Positions 16,691-23,741 of a DNA stretch of 64,000 nt are shown piece by piece. Every line of letters begins with the position of its first letter. The first letter of the stretch is position 1. The DNA lies in assembly GCA_900107185.1 (NCBI GenBank), contig FNPA01000005.1, positions 124,001-188,000 on the forward strand, written 5' to 3'. The notes below the pieces were generated by a model. It saw only the letters and a list, made by a program, of their open reading frames with translations. It did no database searches and was not told where the DNA came from. Both the position numbers and the translations under genes were made by a program. Origin of the DNA: Ruminococcaceae bacterium YAD3003. GTDB lineage: Bacteria; Bacillota; Clostridia; Saccharofermentanales; Saccharofermentanaceae.

Positions 16691-18052
16691 TTACTCTATA
16701 ACATCTCCACTGGTTTCTTCTACAACAATGCAGGAAGCCGTAAATACAATATGCTTCTTGGAAGCGTCACTGTATAAAACGAGTCCGTAATAACCCGGAG
16801 TTAATCCCTCTTCAGGTGTAAAATCAAGATCGTAGCAGGCCTGGTCATCATAAACAGAAGGCTTGCATGCTGACTCAAATAAAGGCTCATCTGTATTTAT
16901 ATCACTGAAATCTGATTCTTCAGAAAAATAGTATTCATAATACAATTCAGAATCATTCTCTTTGCTAACTGCCAAAGAGAAGCCCAGAGTCTTTGTATTG
17001 GACGCAAAAGCACTCTTACCTACAGATGTTCCGTCATAATCCCACCATCCGGAATTATAGACAAATGTGTGTGTCATCAGATCATCATCATTAAACTCAT
17101 AAACGAGATTAGCCAGATAATGGTCTTTCTTATGAGACCCGAAAGAAACTACGTCTTTCTCAATATCCTCATTTACTACTGTACATTCAACAGCAGTGAT
17201 TTCTTTTGAATGTTCATCGTATACTGTGAATTTATAAGTACCATCAATCAGGAATCCATCTTCACTAACATAGGAATCATCTACCATTTCCGATGTAAGA
17301 TCAAACCTGATACTATTCTCTTCAAGATAGAAGATGTCTGATGCATATAAAGCATCTGAACCGCTTGTAACGGTATATTTAACACCGGGCACAAAACGGA
17401 AATTAAATAAATCATCAGAGAAATAAACTCTTACACCGATTGAATCAGAATTTGTATATGTTCCCTTAGGAGCCAGAACGAGCTCACACCCGGTGTAGTA
17501 CTCAGACAGCAATCCCGGGAACACATTGTTTTCAACCGATGAATAGGAATAAACTGCGTCTATTAGAGCCTTAGGGTTCGTAAGGAATGCGTGATCAGAA
17601 TTAAGATCAACTTTTAGCTCAAAAGGAATCACCTTGCTGGAGGAACTTATAGCTGTCTTAAACTCCTGAATATTTGAAGCAGCCAAAGCGGCATCACATG
17701 AATAATCACCGATACTCCAATTAACGAGAACTGTGGCGGTCTTTGTTTTCGAATCATAAACAGGCTTCTCGATACTGTAAGTAATCGTTTCTTTGATTGC
17801 TTCATAGTAAGATGTCTGTTCGCTGTTAAGATCACCAGGATAAATGACTGATCTCAAATCATCTTCAGAAACAGTGTTATCGGAAATATAAGTCATCAGT
17901 TCACTGGTATCGCCGGCCTTAACCTGTTCGCAAAATGAAGTAGCCAATGTAACAGCTTCATTATTCATTTTCGAAGAGTCACAGCCGAAGAGAGACAGGC
18001 TTAACGCTCCAACCAACAAAACTGATAATAATTTATCCTTCAAATTCTTCAT
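16691..18052 (-). CDS. Lipoprotein of unknown function (paralogue of 18152 gene)
   Basis: 453 aa. Signal peptide with lipobox LSLFGC. Residues about 25-170 form a helical/beta N-terminal module (FCEQVKAGDT; YYEAIKETITYSIEKPV; IGDY), then a beta-rich Ig-like middle part, then a C-terminal module (WWDYDG; FSLAVSK; SVYDDQACYDLDF; PGYYGLVLYSDAS). All three modules match the order in the gene just upstream, so the two are paralogues with strong divergence. Either an ATG at 18052 or an adjacent TTG at 18055 is the start. Function unknown; the N-terminal module resembles DUF5105-type extracellular domains. Confidence 0.8.
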   Translation of the reverse strand: MKNLKDKLLSVLLVGALSLSLFGCDSSKMNNEAVTLATSFCEQVKAGDTSELMTYISDNTVSEDDLRSVIYPGDLNSEQTSYYEAIKETITYSIEKPVYDSKTKTATVLVNWSIGDYSCDAALAASNIQEFKTAISSSSKVIPFELKVDLNSDHAFLTNPKALIDAVYSYSSVENNVFPGLLSEYYTGCELVLAPKGTYTNSDSIGVRVYFSDDLFNFRFVPGVKYTVTSGSDALYASDIFYLEENSIRFDLTSEMVDDSYVSEDGFLIDGTYKFTVYDEHSKEITAVECTVVNEDIEKDVVSFGSHKKDHYLANLVYEFNDDDLMTHTFVYNSGWWDYDGTSVGKSAFASNTKTLGFSLAVSKENDSELYYEYYFSEESDFSDINTDEPLFESACKPSVYDDQACYDLDFTPEEGLTPGYYGLVLYSDASKKHIVFTASCIVVEETSGDVIE

Positions 18053-18078
18053 CAAAAATCATTTTCCTTACATTTAAG

Positions 18079-18103
18079 TGGCGCCTTGCAAGAAGGCGCC
18101 ACC
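18079..18103 (-). terminator. GC-rich intergenic hairpin between lipoprotein genes
   Basis: Nine-bp stem GTGGCGCCT / AGGCGCCAC with a 7-base loop. No T-run follows on the minus strand, so it may be a weak terminator, an attenuator or an RNA-stability element that sets the ratio of the two lipoproteins. Confidence 0.5.
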
Positions 18104-18151
18104 ATTTTCCGATTATTATATCAGACTTGCTAAATTTAAATTAGGCAGATA

Positions 18152-19516
18152 TTAGACAACCTCACAATATCCGTAAAGGAGGATCTCGCCTGTGCTAGCA
18201 TCTGAAACTACCAACATATAGTAACCTGTCTGAGCTCCACCATTTACAGGATAGTCGAGGTCATAGTACTTACCGTTAGAATATGTTGTAGGTGTTACTG
18301 TATTTGTATACAAAGGATTGTTAAGAGCATCCTTAATAGCATCGCTGGATCCCTGATCAGTCCAAGCATAGAAATATGTAATGGACTTATTGCAGTCATC
18401 AGTAACCTGGATAGAGAAAGCGATTGTCTGAACATCAGATGTATATGTGTAATCGCCAGTCATATATCCATCATAGTCAAACCAGTCAGCTTCGATAACA
18501 TAATTCTTGAATGATGTGTCATAGTAGTCGAAGTAAACGCCTTCACCAGGTGATGAAGTTCCACCGCCGTTTCCACCGCCACCGGGGGTAGAAGTAGGCT
18601 CAGGTGAAACCTGAACAGATACTGACTGTGAATCAATCAGATCACCGTCACTCATATGAAGCTCGACAGAATATGTACCTGCATCAAATACAGATGTCTT
18701 ACCAGTCTGGACATCAGAAACCTCAACACGGCAGCTAATACTTGTTGAACTGCCAAAGAGAATTTCTTCACTTGTGAAAACAGCAACTCCATCTTTCAAA
18801 AGAGTGTAGTAAACATAAGTGCCACGGTCTGAATACTCCAAAACTGCAGAATCAAAATAGTAATCATACTCAATGAAGTCTGTGTCGAAATATGTTCCGT
18901 CGCTTGTAAGCCAGAAAGCGCTCATTGTCTTGTCAATGAAGCCGGCAATCATATCAGCTGTCAAAGCAAGATTGATCTCGCTATAACGATACTCATAGAG
19001 CTTCATGAATTTCTTGCTGCCAACGTTATCACAGATCCACTCTTTATCTTCCTGAACGAATTCAGCTGTAAATGTGATCTCTTTTGTATCAGCCTTCTTA
19101 ATAGCACTTGTGAGCTCATTGATGTCAGTATAGTTCTCATCGAGAACTGATGCATAATCAGCAATTGTGAAAGTGATATCGATGGAAGCCTCACCCTTGC
19201 TGACATTGCATGTATCTTCTTCAACAACATATTCGATCGAGCCTTCAACAGCCTTGAAATAAGCCAACTGATCATCCGAATAGTCGCCGCCGTCAAGCAA
19301 TTCTGTTAATGTAGTTGCCTCATCACTCTTTTTATCGAGTGTTGAGCTCTTAATAAGCTTGCTGGCACTAGCAGAAACCATATCTGATGCTAAAGCATCT
19401 GCAGCTTCGATAACAGCCTTTTTGCCGCCACCGAAGTTCAAACATCCTGCTAAACCGAACAAGAGAGCACCTGTCATTACAACAGAAACTGCTTTCTTCA
19501 ATGAATTTCTAATCAT
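18152..19516 (-). CDS. Lipoprotein of unknown function, three-module
   Basis: 454 aa. Lipobox FGLAGC at about residue 26. N-terminal module to about 175 (AYFKAVEGSIEYVVEE; FTIADYASVL), middle Ig-like module to about 305, a flexible Pro/Gly/Ser linker (PTSTPGGGGNGGG), and a C-terminal module with ADWFDYDG, FSIQVTDD and TGYYMLVVSDAST. Extracytoplasmic, probably a binding or sensing protein. The ATG at 19516 is chosen over the adjacent TTG because GGGAGG is 8 nt before it. It is divergent from a two-component system and has a good promoter. Confidence 0.82.
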   Translation of the reverse strand: MIRNSLKKAVSVVMTGALLFGLAGCLNFGGGKKAVIEAADALASDMVSASASKLIKSSTLDKKSDEATTLTELLDGGDYSDDQLAYFKAVEGSIEYVVEEDTCNVSKGEASIDITFTIADYASVLDENYTDINELTSAIKKADTKEITFTAEFVQEDKEWICDNVGSKKFMKLYEYRYSEINLALTADMIAGFIDKTMSAFWLTSDGTYFDTDFIEYDYYFDSAVLEYSDRGTYVYYTLLKDGVAVFTSEEILFGSSTSISCRVEVSDVQTGKTSVFDAGTYSVELHMSDGDLIDSQSVSVQVSPEPTSTPGGGGNGGGTSSPGEGVYFDYYDTSFKNYVIEADWFDYDGYMTGDYTYTSDVQTIAFSIQVTDDCNKSITYFYAWTDQGSSDAIKDALNNPLYTNTVTPTTYSNGKYYDLDYPVNGGAQTGYYMLVVSDASTGEILLYGYCEVV

Positions 19517-19549
19517 CAAAGCATCCTCCCTTATTTGTATTATTTGAAT

Positions 19550-19578
19550 ATTTTATATTTCTTTTAGACAAAACTCAA
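19550..19578 (-). promoter_or_regulatory. Promoter of the lipoprotein genes
   Basis: Minus-strand TTGAGT (19573-19578), 17 nt, TAAAAT (19550-19555), 34 nt before the start codon. The 39-bp palindrome begins 6 bp upstream of the -35 box. Confidence 0.6.
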
Positions 19579-19583
19579 TAAAT

Positions 19584-19622
19584 TTGATAATTTAATTTGA
19601 TTTTCAAATCCTAAATTATCAA
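19584..19622. promoter_or_regulatory. 39-bp nested palindrome, candidate operator
   Basis: Outer arms TTGATAATTTA (19584-19594) and TAAATTATCAA (19612-19622), inner arms ATTTGA and TCAAAT around TTT, so 17 bp of complementarity interrupted only by CC. A further TTATCAAAA at 19637 repeats the outer-arm sequence 21 bp (two helical turns) downstream of the copy at 19616. This layout suits an OmpR-type regulator; that it is bound by the adjacent response regulator is inference. Confidence 0.5.
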
Positions 19623-19652
19623 AACCGGTTTCACTTTTATCAAAAACAATAA

Positions 19653-19658
19653 TATAAT
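19653..19658 (+). promoter_or_regulatory. Candidate -10 box for the two-component operon
   Basis: TATAAT 29 nt before the response-regulator ATG. The -35 region (TTTCAC at 18 nt) is poor, which fits a promoter needing an activator. Confidence 0.35.
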
Positions 19659-19687
19659 AACTATAACTAATTTGGGGGTCTTGGGAA

Positions 19688-20374
19688 ATGTCTGCAGCAC
19701 CTAATATTCTTATTTGTGATGATGATCCGGTCGTACACGAGTCATTAAGTCTCTATCTTGATAACGACAATTTCACTCACACGGACGCTTATGATGGAAA
19801 AGAATCACTCGAGATGGCTCAGGCTGTAAAGCCTGATCTTATTCTTCTCGACGTAATGATGCCTGAGATGAGCGGTCTGGATGTTTGCCGTGAGATCAGA
19901 AAGACTATGGCTACCCCTATCATTATGCTCACTGCCAAAGGTGAAGAGATTGATAAGATCGTCGGACTTGAATTAGGTGCAGACGATTATATTGTTAAGC
20001 CTTTTTCTCCCCGTGAGGTAATCGCTCGTGTTAAGGCCGTTCTCCGTCGTTTCGGGGACACACCCAAGCAGTCTTCTGTTCTTACTTTCGACGGTCTTGA
20101 GATAAACCTCAATAACTATGCTGTTAAATCCAATGGAGAAGGTGTTCCCTGCACTCCTAAGGAAGTTGAAATATTGTACCTTCTCGCATCTCATCCGGGT
20201 CAGGTCTTCGGACGTGACCAGATTTTGGAAGCAGTATGGGGCATTGATTATAATGGTGACTCCAGAACTGTTGATACACATATTAAGCGTATCAGACAAA
20301 AGATTACTTACGATAACGCTCCCTGGTCTATTCAGACCATTTATGGTATCGGTTACAAATTCGAGGTTAACTAA
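19688..20374 (+). CDS. OmpR/PhoB-family response regulator
   Basis: 228 aa. Receiver domain 1-120 with acidic pair D11-D12, phosphoacceptor D55 (LILLDVMMPEMSG), T and K switch residues in MLTAKG and IVKPFSP. A winged-helix DNA-binding domain follows (about 130-228; SRTVDTHIKRIRQKI; IYGIGYKFE). The ATG at 19688 follows a GGGGGTCTTGGG stretch. The sensor kinase gene begins directly after the stop codon. Its targets probably include itself and the divergent lipoproteins. Confidence 0.95.
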   Translation: MSAAPNILICDDDPVVHESLSLYLDNDNFTHTDAYDGKESLEMAQAVKPDLILLDVMMPEMSGLDVCREIRKTMATPIIMLTAKGEEIDKIVGLELGADDYIVKPFSPREVIARVKAVLRRFGDTPKQSSVLTFDGLEINLNNYAVKSNGEGVPCTPKEVEILYLLASHPGQVFGRDQILEAVWGIDYNGDSRTVDTHIKRIRQKITYDNAPWSIQTIYGIGYKFEVN

Positions 20375-22177
20375 ATGTTTCAAAGCACGCTTCTAAAGCG
20401 AACGATGACTCTTGTCGTAGTATCACTCCTGGCTTCTGCCTTGCTCGCGACAATTGCGTTTATTGTAGCCGGAAGAAGTGCAACCATTAGCCTCGAGGCA
20501 GATAATGCCATTAAACAGGATATCCGTTACAAGGAAGTCTTAACCAGTCATCCGGAATATTTTGAGAGCGTGGATTTCCGCCTCTTCTTCTTTGATTCCA
20601 GTTATGCGACCGGGCATGATTATTATTTGATAAACGAAGAAGGAGACATAATAAACTCCACCAGTTTGGAGCATAGAACTCTTAGCAAGACTGATACATA
20701 TAATCTCGTACCTTTGTTAAATACACTTCAGTATGACGATCTCGATGGTATGGGTTATACAGTCGAGAATTCTTCTAATGTTGAAACACTTATCTTTGTT
20801 GCTAAAATACCGGTTACGATTGAAGGCAATGCTTTTAATCTGTACTCGTTATCTTATCTCAATGGCTATAACAGCCTTGTTGGAAAATATCTCAACATTC
20901 TCCTGCTCTCTACTCTCATGGCAGCGGCATTCATGCTCGTTCCTGCATATGCATTTGTAAGCCGAATGGTTTTGCCTCTACAGGAAATCAACGAAGTTGC
21001 TATGGAATATGGTAAAGGAAACTTCAGTATCAGGGCTGATGAATCACATAAGGGTGAAATCGGAGAACTCGGTCAGTCATTCAACTTCCTTGCTGACAGA
21101 CTCTCAAAATCCATCAATGACCTTACTGCAGAGCGTAACCAGTTGCAGGATATATTCGACGTAATTTCCGACGGTATCGTTGTTGTTGATAACAATTCAG
21201 TTCCTATCACCACCAACAAAGCTATTCACAATCTCTTTGACCGTGCTGAGAAAAATAATATGTTCACCGAAAGACTCCAGCTAATTCCTTTCGATGATGT
21301 ATGGAATGATTTTGAAGAATGTATCGCTACAGGTGAAACCAAAACACGAAGAATCGATAACCGTGACTATGCTTATCAGTGCACGATTATTCCTAAATAC
21401 AACACTACTGACAATTCAATTATCGGAGCAACAGGATTCTTCCGTGATATTTTCGAAGAGCAGAAGAACGAACGCTTCCGTCAGGACTATGTAGCCAATA
21501 TCTCACACGAGTTGAGAACTCCTCTTCAGACCCTGCGTGGTCTTATTGAGCCTCTCTCTGACGGCATGGTTAAGAAAGAGGAAGACCGTCAGCGTTATTA
21601 CCAGATCATTTTGAACGAGACAATGAGATTGTCACGTCTCATCGACGACATGTTAGAGTTGTCAAAACTCCAGTCCAGAACGCTCGCGTTCAAGACCTTC
21701 CCTTTCAACCTGAACACTTTGATTTCTAATATTGAGATCAGATTCAAACCGATAATGAAAGAAGCAGGAATTAAATTCTCTGTTCAGAATAACTACGGAG
21801 AATTGCCTACAGTTGTCGGTAACCCTGACCGTGTAGAACAGATCCTTGTCATTCTTTTGGACAACGCTAAGAAATACACTCCTAAGGGCAAAACTATTAC
21901 GATTTCAACCGATTATATCGAGACAGAGAAAAAGGTTTATGTATCTGTTGCTGATACAGGTCTTGGTATTCACGAATACGATATCGGTCATATCTTTGAC
22001 CGTTTCTTCAAGGCTGACCGTGCCAGAGGTAAGAAGGGTTCAGGCTTAGGCTTATCTATTGCAAAAGAGCTCTTGACTTACATGGGTGAAACTATCACGG
22101 TTAACAGTAAATACGAAGAAGGATCTACCTTCACATTTACTTTGACCAAAGCAGAGGTTCCGGATGCCTGGGACTGA
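20375..22177 (+). CDS. Sensor histidine kinase (PhoR/WalK-like)
   Basis: 600 aa. TM1 about 11-32, extracytoplasmic domain about 33-170, TM2 about 172-195, HAMP 196-250, PAS about 255-360, HisKA with phosphoacceptor H378 (ANISHELRTPL), and HATPase_c with N box NPDRVEQILVILLDNAKKY, G1 ADTGLGI, and G2 GSGLGLSIAKELL. This architecture is that of PhoR/WalK-type kinases. The stop and start abut the response regulator. The extracellular loop of about 140 residues is the likely sensing part. Confidence 0.95.
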   Translation: MFQSTLLKRTMTLVVVSLLASALLATIAFIVAGRSATISLEADNAIKQDIRYKEVLTSHPEYFESVDFRLFFFDSSYATGHDYYLINEEGDIINSTSLEHRTLSKTDTYNLVPLLNTLQYDDLDGMGYTVENSSNVETLIFVAKIPVTIEGNAFNLYSLSYLNGYNSLVGKYLNILLLSTLMAAAFMLVPAYAFVSRMVLPLQEINEVAMEYGKGNFSIRADESHKGEIGELGQSFNFLADRLSKSINDLTAERNQLQDIFDVISDGIVVVDNNSVPITTNKAIHNLFDRAEKNNMFTERLQLIPFDDVWNDFEECIATGETKTRRIDNRDYAYQCTIIPKYNTTDNSIIGATGFFRDIFEEQKNERFRQDYVANISHELRTPLQTLRGLIEPLSDGMVKKEEDRQRYYQIILNETMRLSRLIDDMLELSKLQSRTLAFKTFPFNLNTLISNIEIRFKPIMKEAGIKFSVQNNYGELPTVVGNPDRVEQILVILLDNAKKYTPKGKTITISTDYIETEKKVYVSVADTGLGIHEYDIGHIFDRFFKADRARGKKGSGLGLSIAKELLTYMGETITVNSKYEEGSTFTFTLTKAEVPDAWD

Positions 22178-22877
22178 TTCTGAAGGTATTAGACTCAACA
22201 AATATATTGCTTCATCAGGCCTTTGTTCCAGACGCGAGGCTGATACTCTCATCGAGAGCGGAAAAGTAACGATCAACGGAGTCGTTGCTGTTCAGGGAAC
22301 AAAAGTCAAAAGCGGTGATGTTGTTGAAGTTTCCGGCAGGAAGATTACACCTGATGATTCCATGGTTTATATCGCTTTTAATAAACCGCTTGGTATCACA
22401 TGCACAACTGACACAAGAGATCCTTCGAACATTATCGATTACATCGGATACGGAGAGAGGATCTTTCCTGTCGGCAGACTGGATAAGAATTCATCAGGTC
22501 TCATACTTCTCACCAATGACGGTTCGATCGTTAATAAATTACTCCGCGCAGAGAACGGACACGAGAAAGAGTATGTTGTCACTGTAAACAGACCATACGA
22601 CAGCAAATTCATTAAGTCGATGGAATCAGGTGTTCCCGTTCTTGGCCAACTTACTCTCCCCTGTAAGCTTAAACCGGTTAACGATAAAACGTTTAAAATC
22701 ATCCTTCATCAGGGATTAAACCGCCAGATCAGACGCATGTGCGAGTATCTTGGATTTAAGGTTACAAGGCTTAAGCGAATAAGATTCATGAATATAAAGC
22801 TCGGTGATCTCGAAACCGGAAAATGGCGTCACCTTACAGCTGAAGAAAAAAAAGAATTATTAAAAGATATTACATAA
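22164..22877 (+). CDS. RsuA/RluF-family pseudouridine synthase
   Basis: 237 aa. N-terminal S4 RNA-binding domain (IRLNKYIASSGLCSRREAD, residues 9-27) and a catalytic domain with VGRLDKNSSGLILLTNDG (Asp nucleophile) and LNRQIRRMCEYLGF. The pattern matches the RluF/RluB branch acting on 23S rRNA. It overlaps the kinase gene by 14 nt, so a rRNA-modifying enzyme is coupled to a two-component system. A bidirectional terminator follows. Confidence 0.9.
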   Translation: MPGTDSEGIRLNKYIASSGLCSRREADTLIESGKVTINGVVAVQGTKVKSGDVVEVSGRKITPDDSMVYIAFNKPLGITCTTDTRDPSNIIDYIGYGERIFPVGRLDKNSSGLILLTNDGSIVNKLLRAENGHEKEYVVTVNRPYDSKFIKSMESGVPVLGQLTLPCKLKPVNDKTFKIILHQGLNRQIRRMCEYLGFKVTRLKRIRFMNIKLGDLETGKWRHLTAEEKKELLKDIT

Positions 22878-22912
22878 AAAGGAGTTGCAATATTGCAACT
22901 CCTTACTTTTTA
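22877..22912. terminator. Bidirectional terminator
   Basis: 12-bp stem AAGGAGTTGCAA / TTGCAACTCCTT with a 2-base turn, T-rich on the plus side (ACTTTTTATAAT) and T-rich on the minus side (TTTTTATG). It separates convergent genes ending at 22877 and 22931. Confidence 0.85.
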
Positions 22913-22930
22913 TAATCAACTATAAGATTA

Positions 22931-23725
22931 TTACTCTTCTGCTTTATCTTCAGGCTCTTCTGACTCTTCTGCTTCTTCAGTCTCAGCTTCAGCTTCTTTA
23001 GCAGCTTCTTCAGCAGCGATTCTTGCTTCTTCAGCAGCTGCTCTGGCAGCAGCCTCAGCTTCCTCGTCAGCCTTCTTCTCAGCCTTAACCTCTTCGATCA
23101 TTGCGTCAACATCAGTTGAACCCTTGTCCTTCGGCTTTTCTTCGTCCTTCTCATAATAGAACTTAACCTTGTCTTCACTGTTGCGTGCACCGTAAGCTTC
23201 AGCAATCTGAAAGCACTCTTCACGGAGCTTCTTGAAATCATCAATAGACTCAAGATCAGATGAAGAAGTCTGATAGCAAGCATCTTCGAAAACATCATCA
23301 AGAACAAGATAGAAAACTGAATCCTTCTTAAAATTCTTATTAATAAGAGCCTCTGCCTGGTCAGGTGAGCCGTCTCTTCCGTCAAAATTCTCGAAAGGAA
23401 TAGCAATCTTGCTGTAACGGTATCTGAGAACAACATTCTTCTCGTTATAGTCAACTGCTACACGGAACTTTGCAATAAGGAATGATTGTGCAAAAACAAG
23501 AACACTGATCAATGCACAAAGAGCACCTACTGCGATAAATACAATCTTCAAAATAGTATCACTTGCCTTAATAAGACCAAATACTACCAACGCAATACCG
23601 ATTACAAAGAAAATAGCTGAAACTACTCTGTTTGTTGTGATCTTGGAAGGGTTAGCCGGATAGCAATGCACACCTTCCTGCGGTAATTTAGCGATTAATT
23701 CATTGTTCCCCAACTCATCTGCCAT
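22931..23725 (-). CDS. Membrane protein with PH-like region and acidic Ala/Glu coiled-coil tail
   Basis: 264 aa. Two membrane helices, about 35-53 and 58-82, follow a short cytoplasmic head. The next segment (about 85-180, FRVAVDYNEKNVVLRYRYSKIAIPFENF) looks like a bacterial PH-type beta domain. From about 195 the protein is a low-complexity Glu/Ala/Lys stretch predicted as a coiled coil. No family is recognised with certainty. It lies 16 nt downstream of valS. Confidence 0.7.
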   Translation of the reverse strand: MADELGNNELIAKLPQEGVHCYPANPSKITTNRVVSAIFFVIGIALVVFGLIKASDTILKIVFIAVGALCALISVLVFAQSFLIAKFRVAVDYNEKNVVLRYRYSKIAIPFENFDGRDGSPDQAEALINKNFKKDSVFYLVLDDVFEDACYQTSSSDLESIDDFKKLREECFQIAEAYGARNSEDKVKFYYEKDEEKPKDKGSTDVDAMIEEVKAEKKADEEAEAAARAAAEEARIAAEEAAKEAEAETEEAEESEEPEDKAEE

Positions 23726-23741
23726 AATAGATCCTCCTTGA

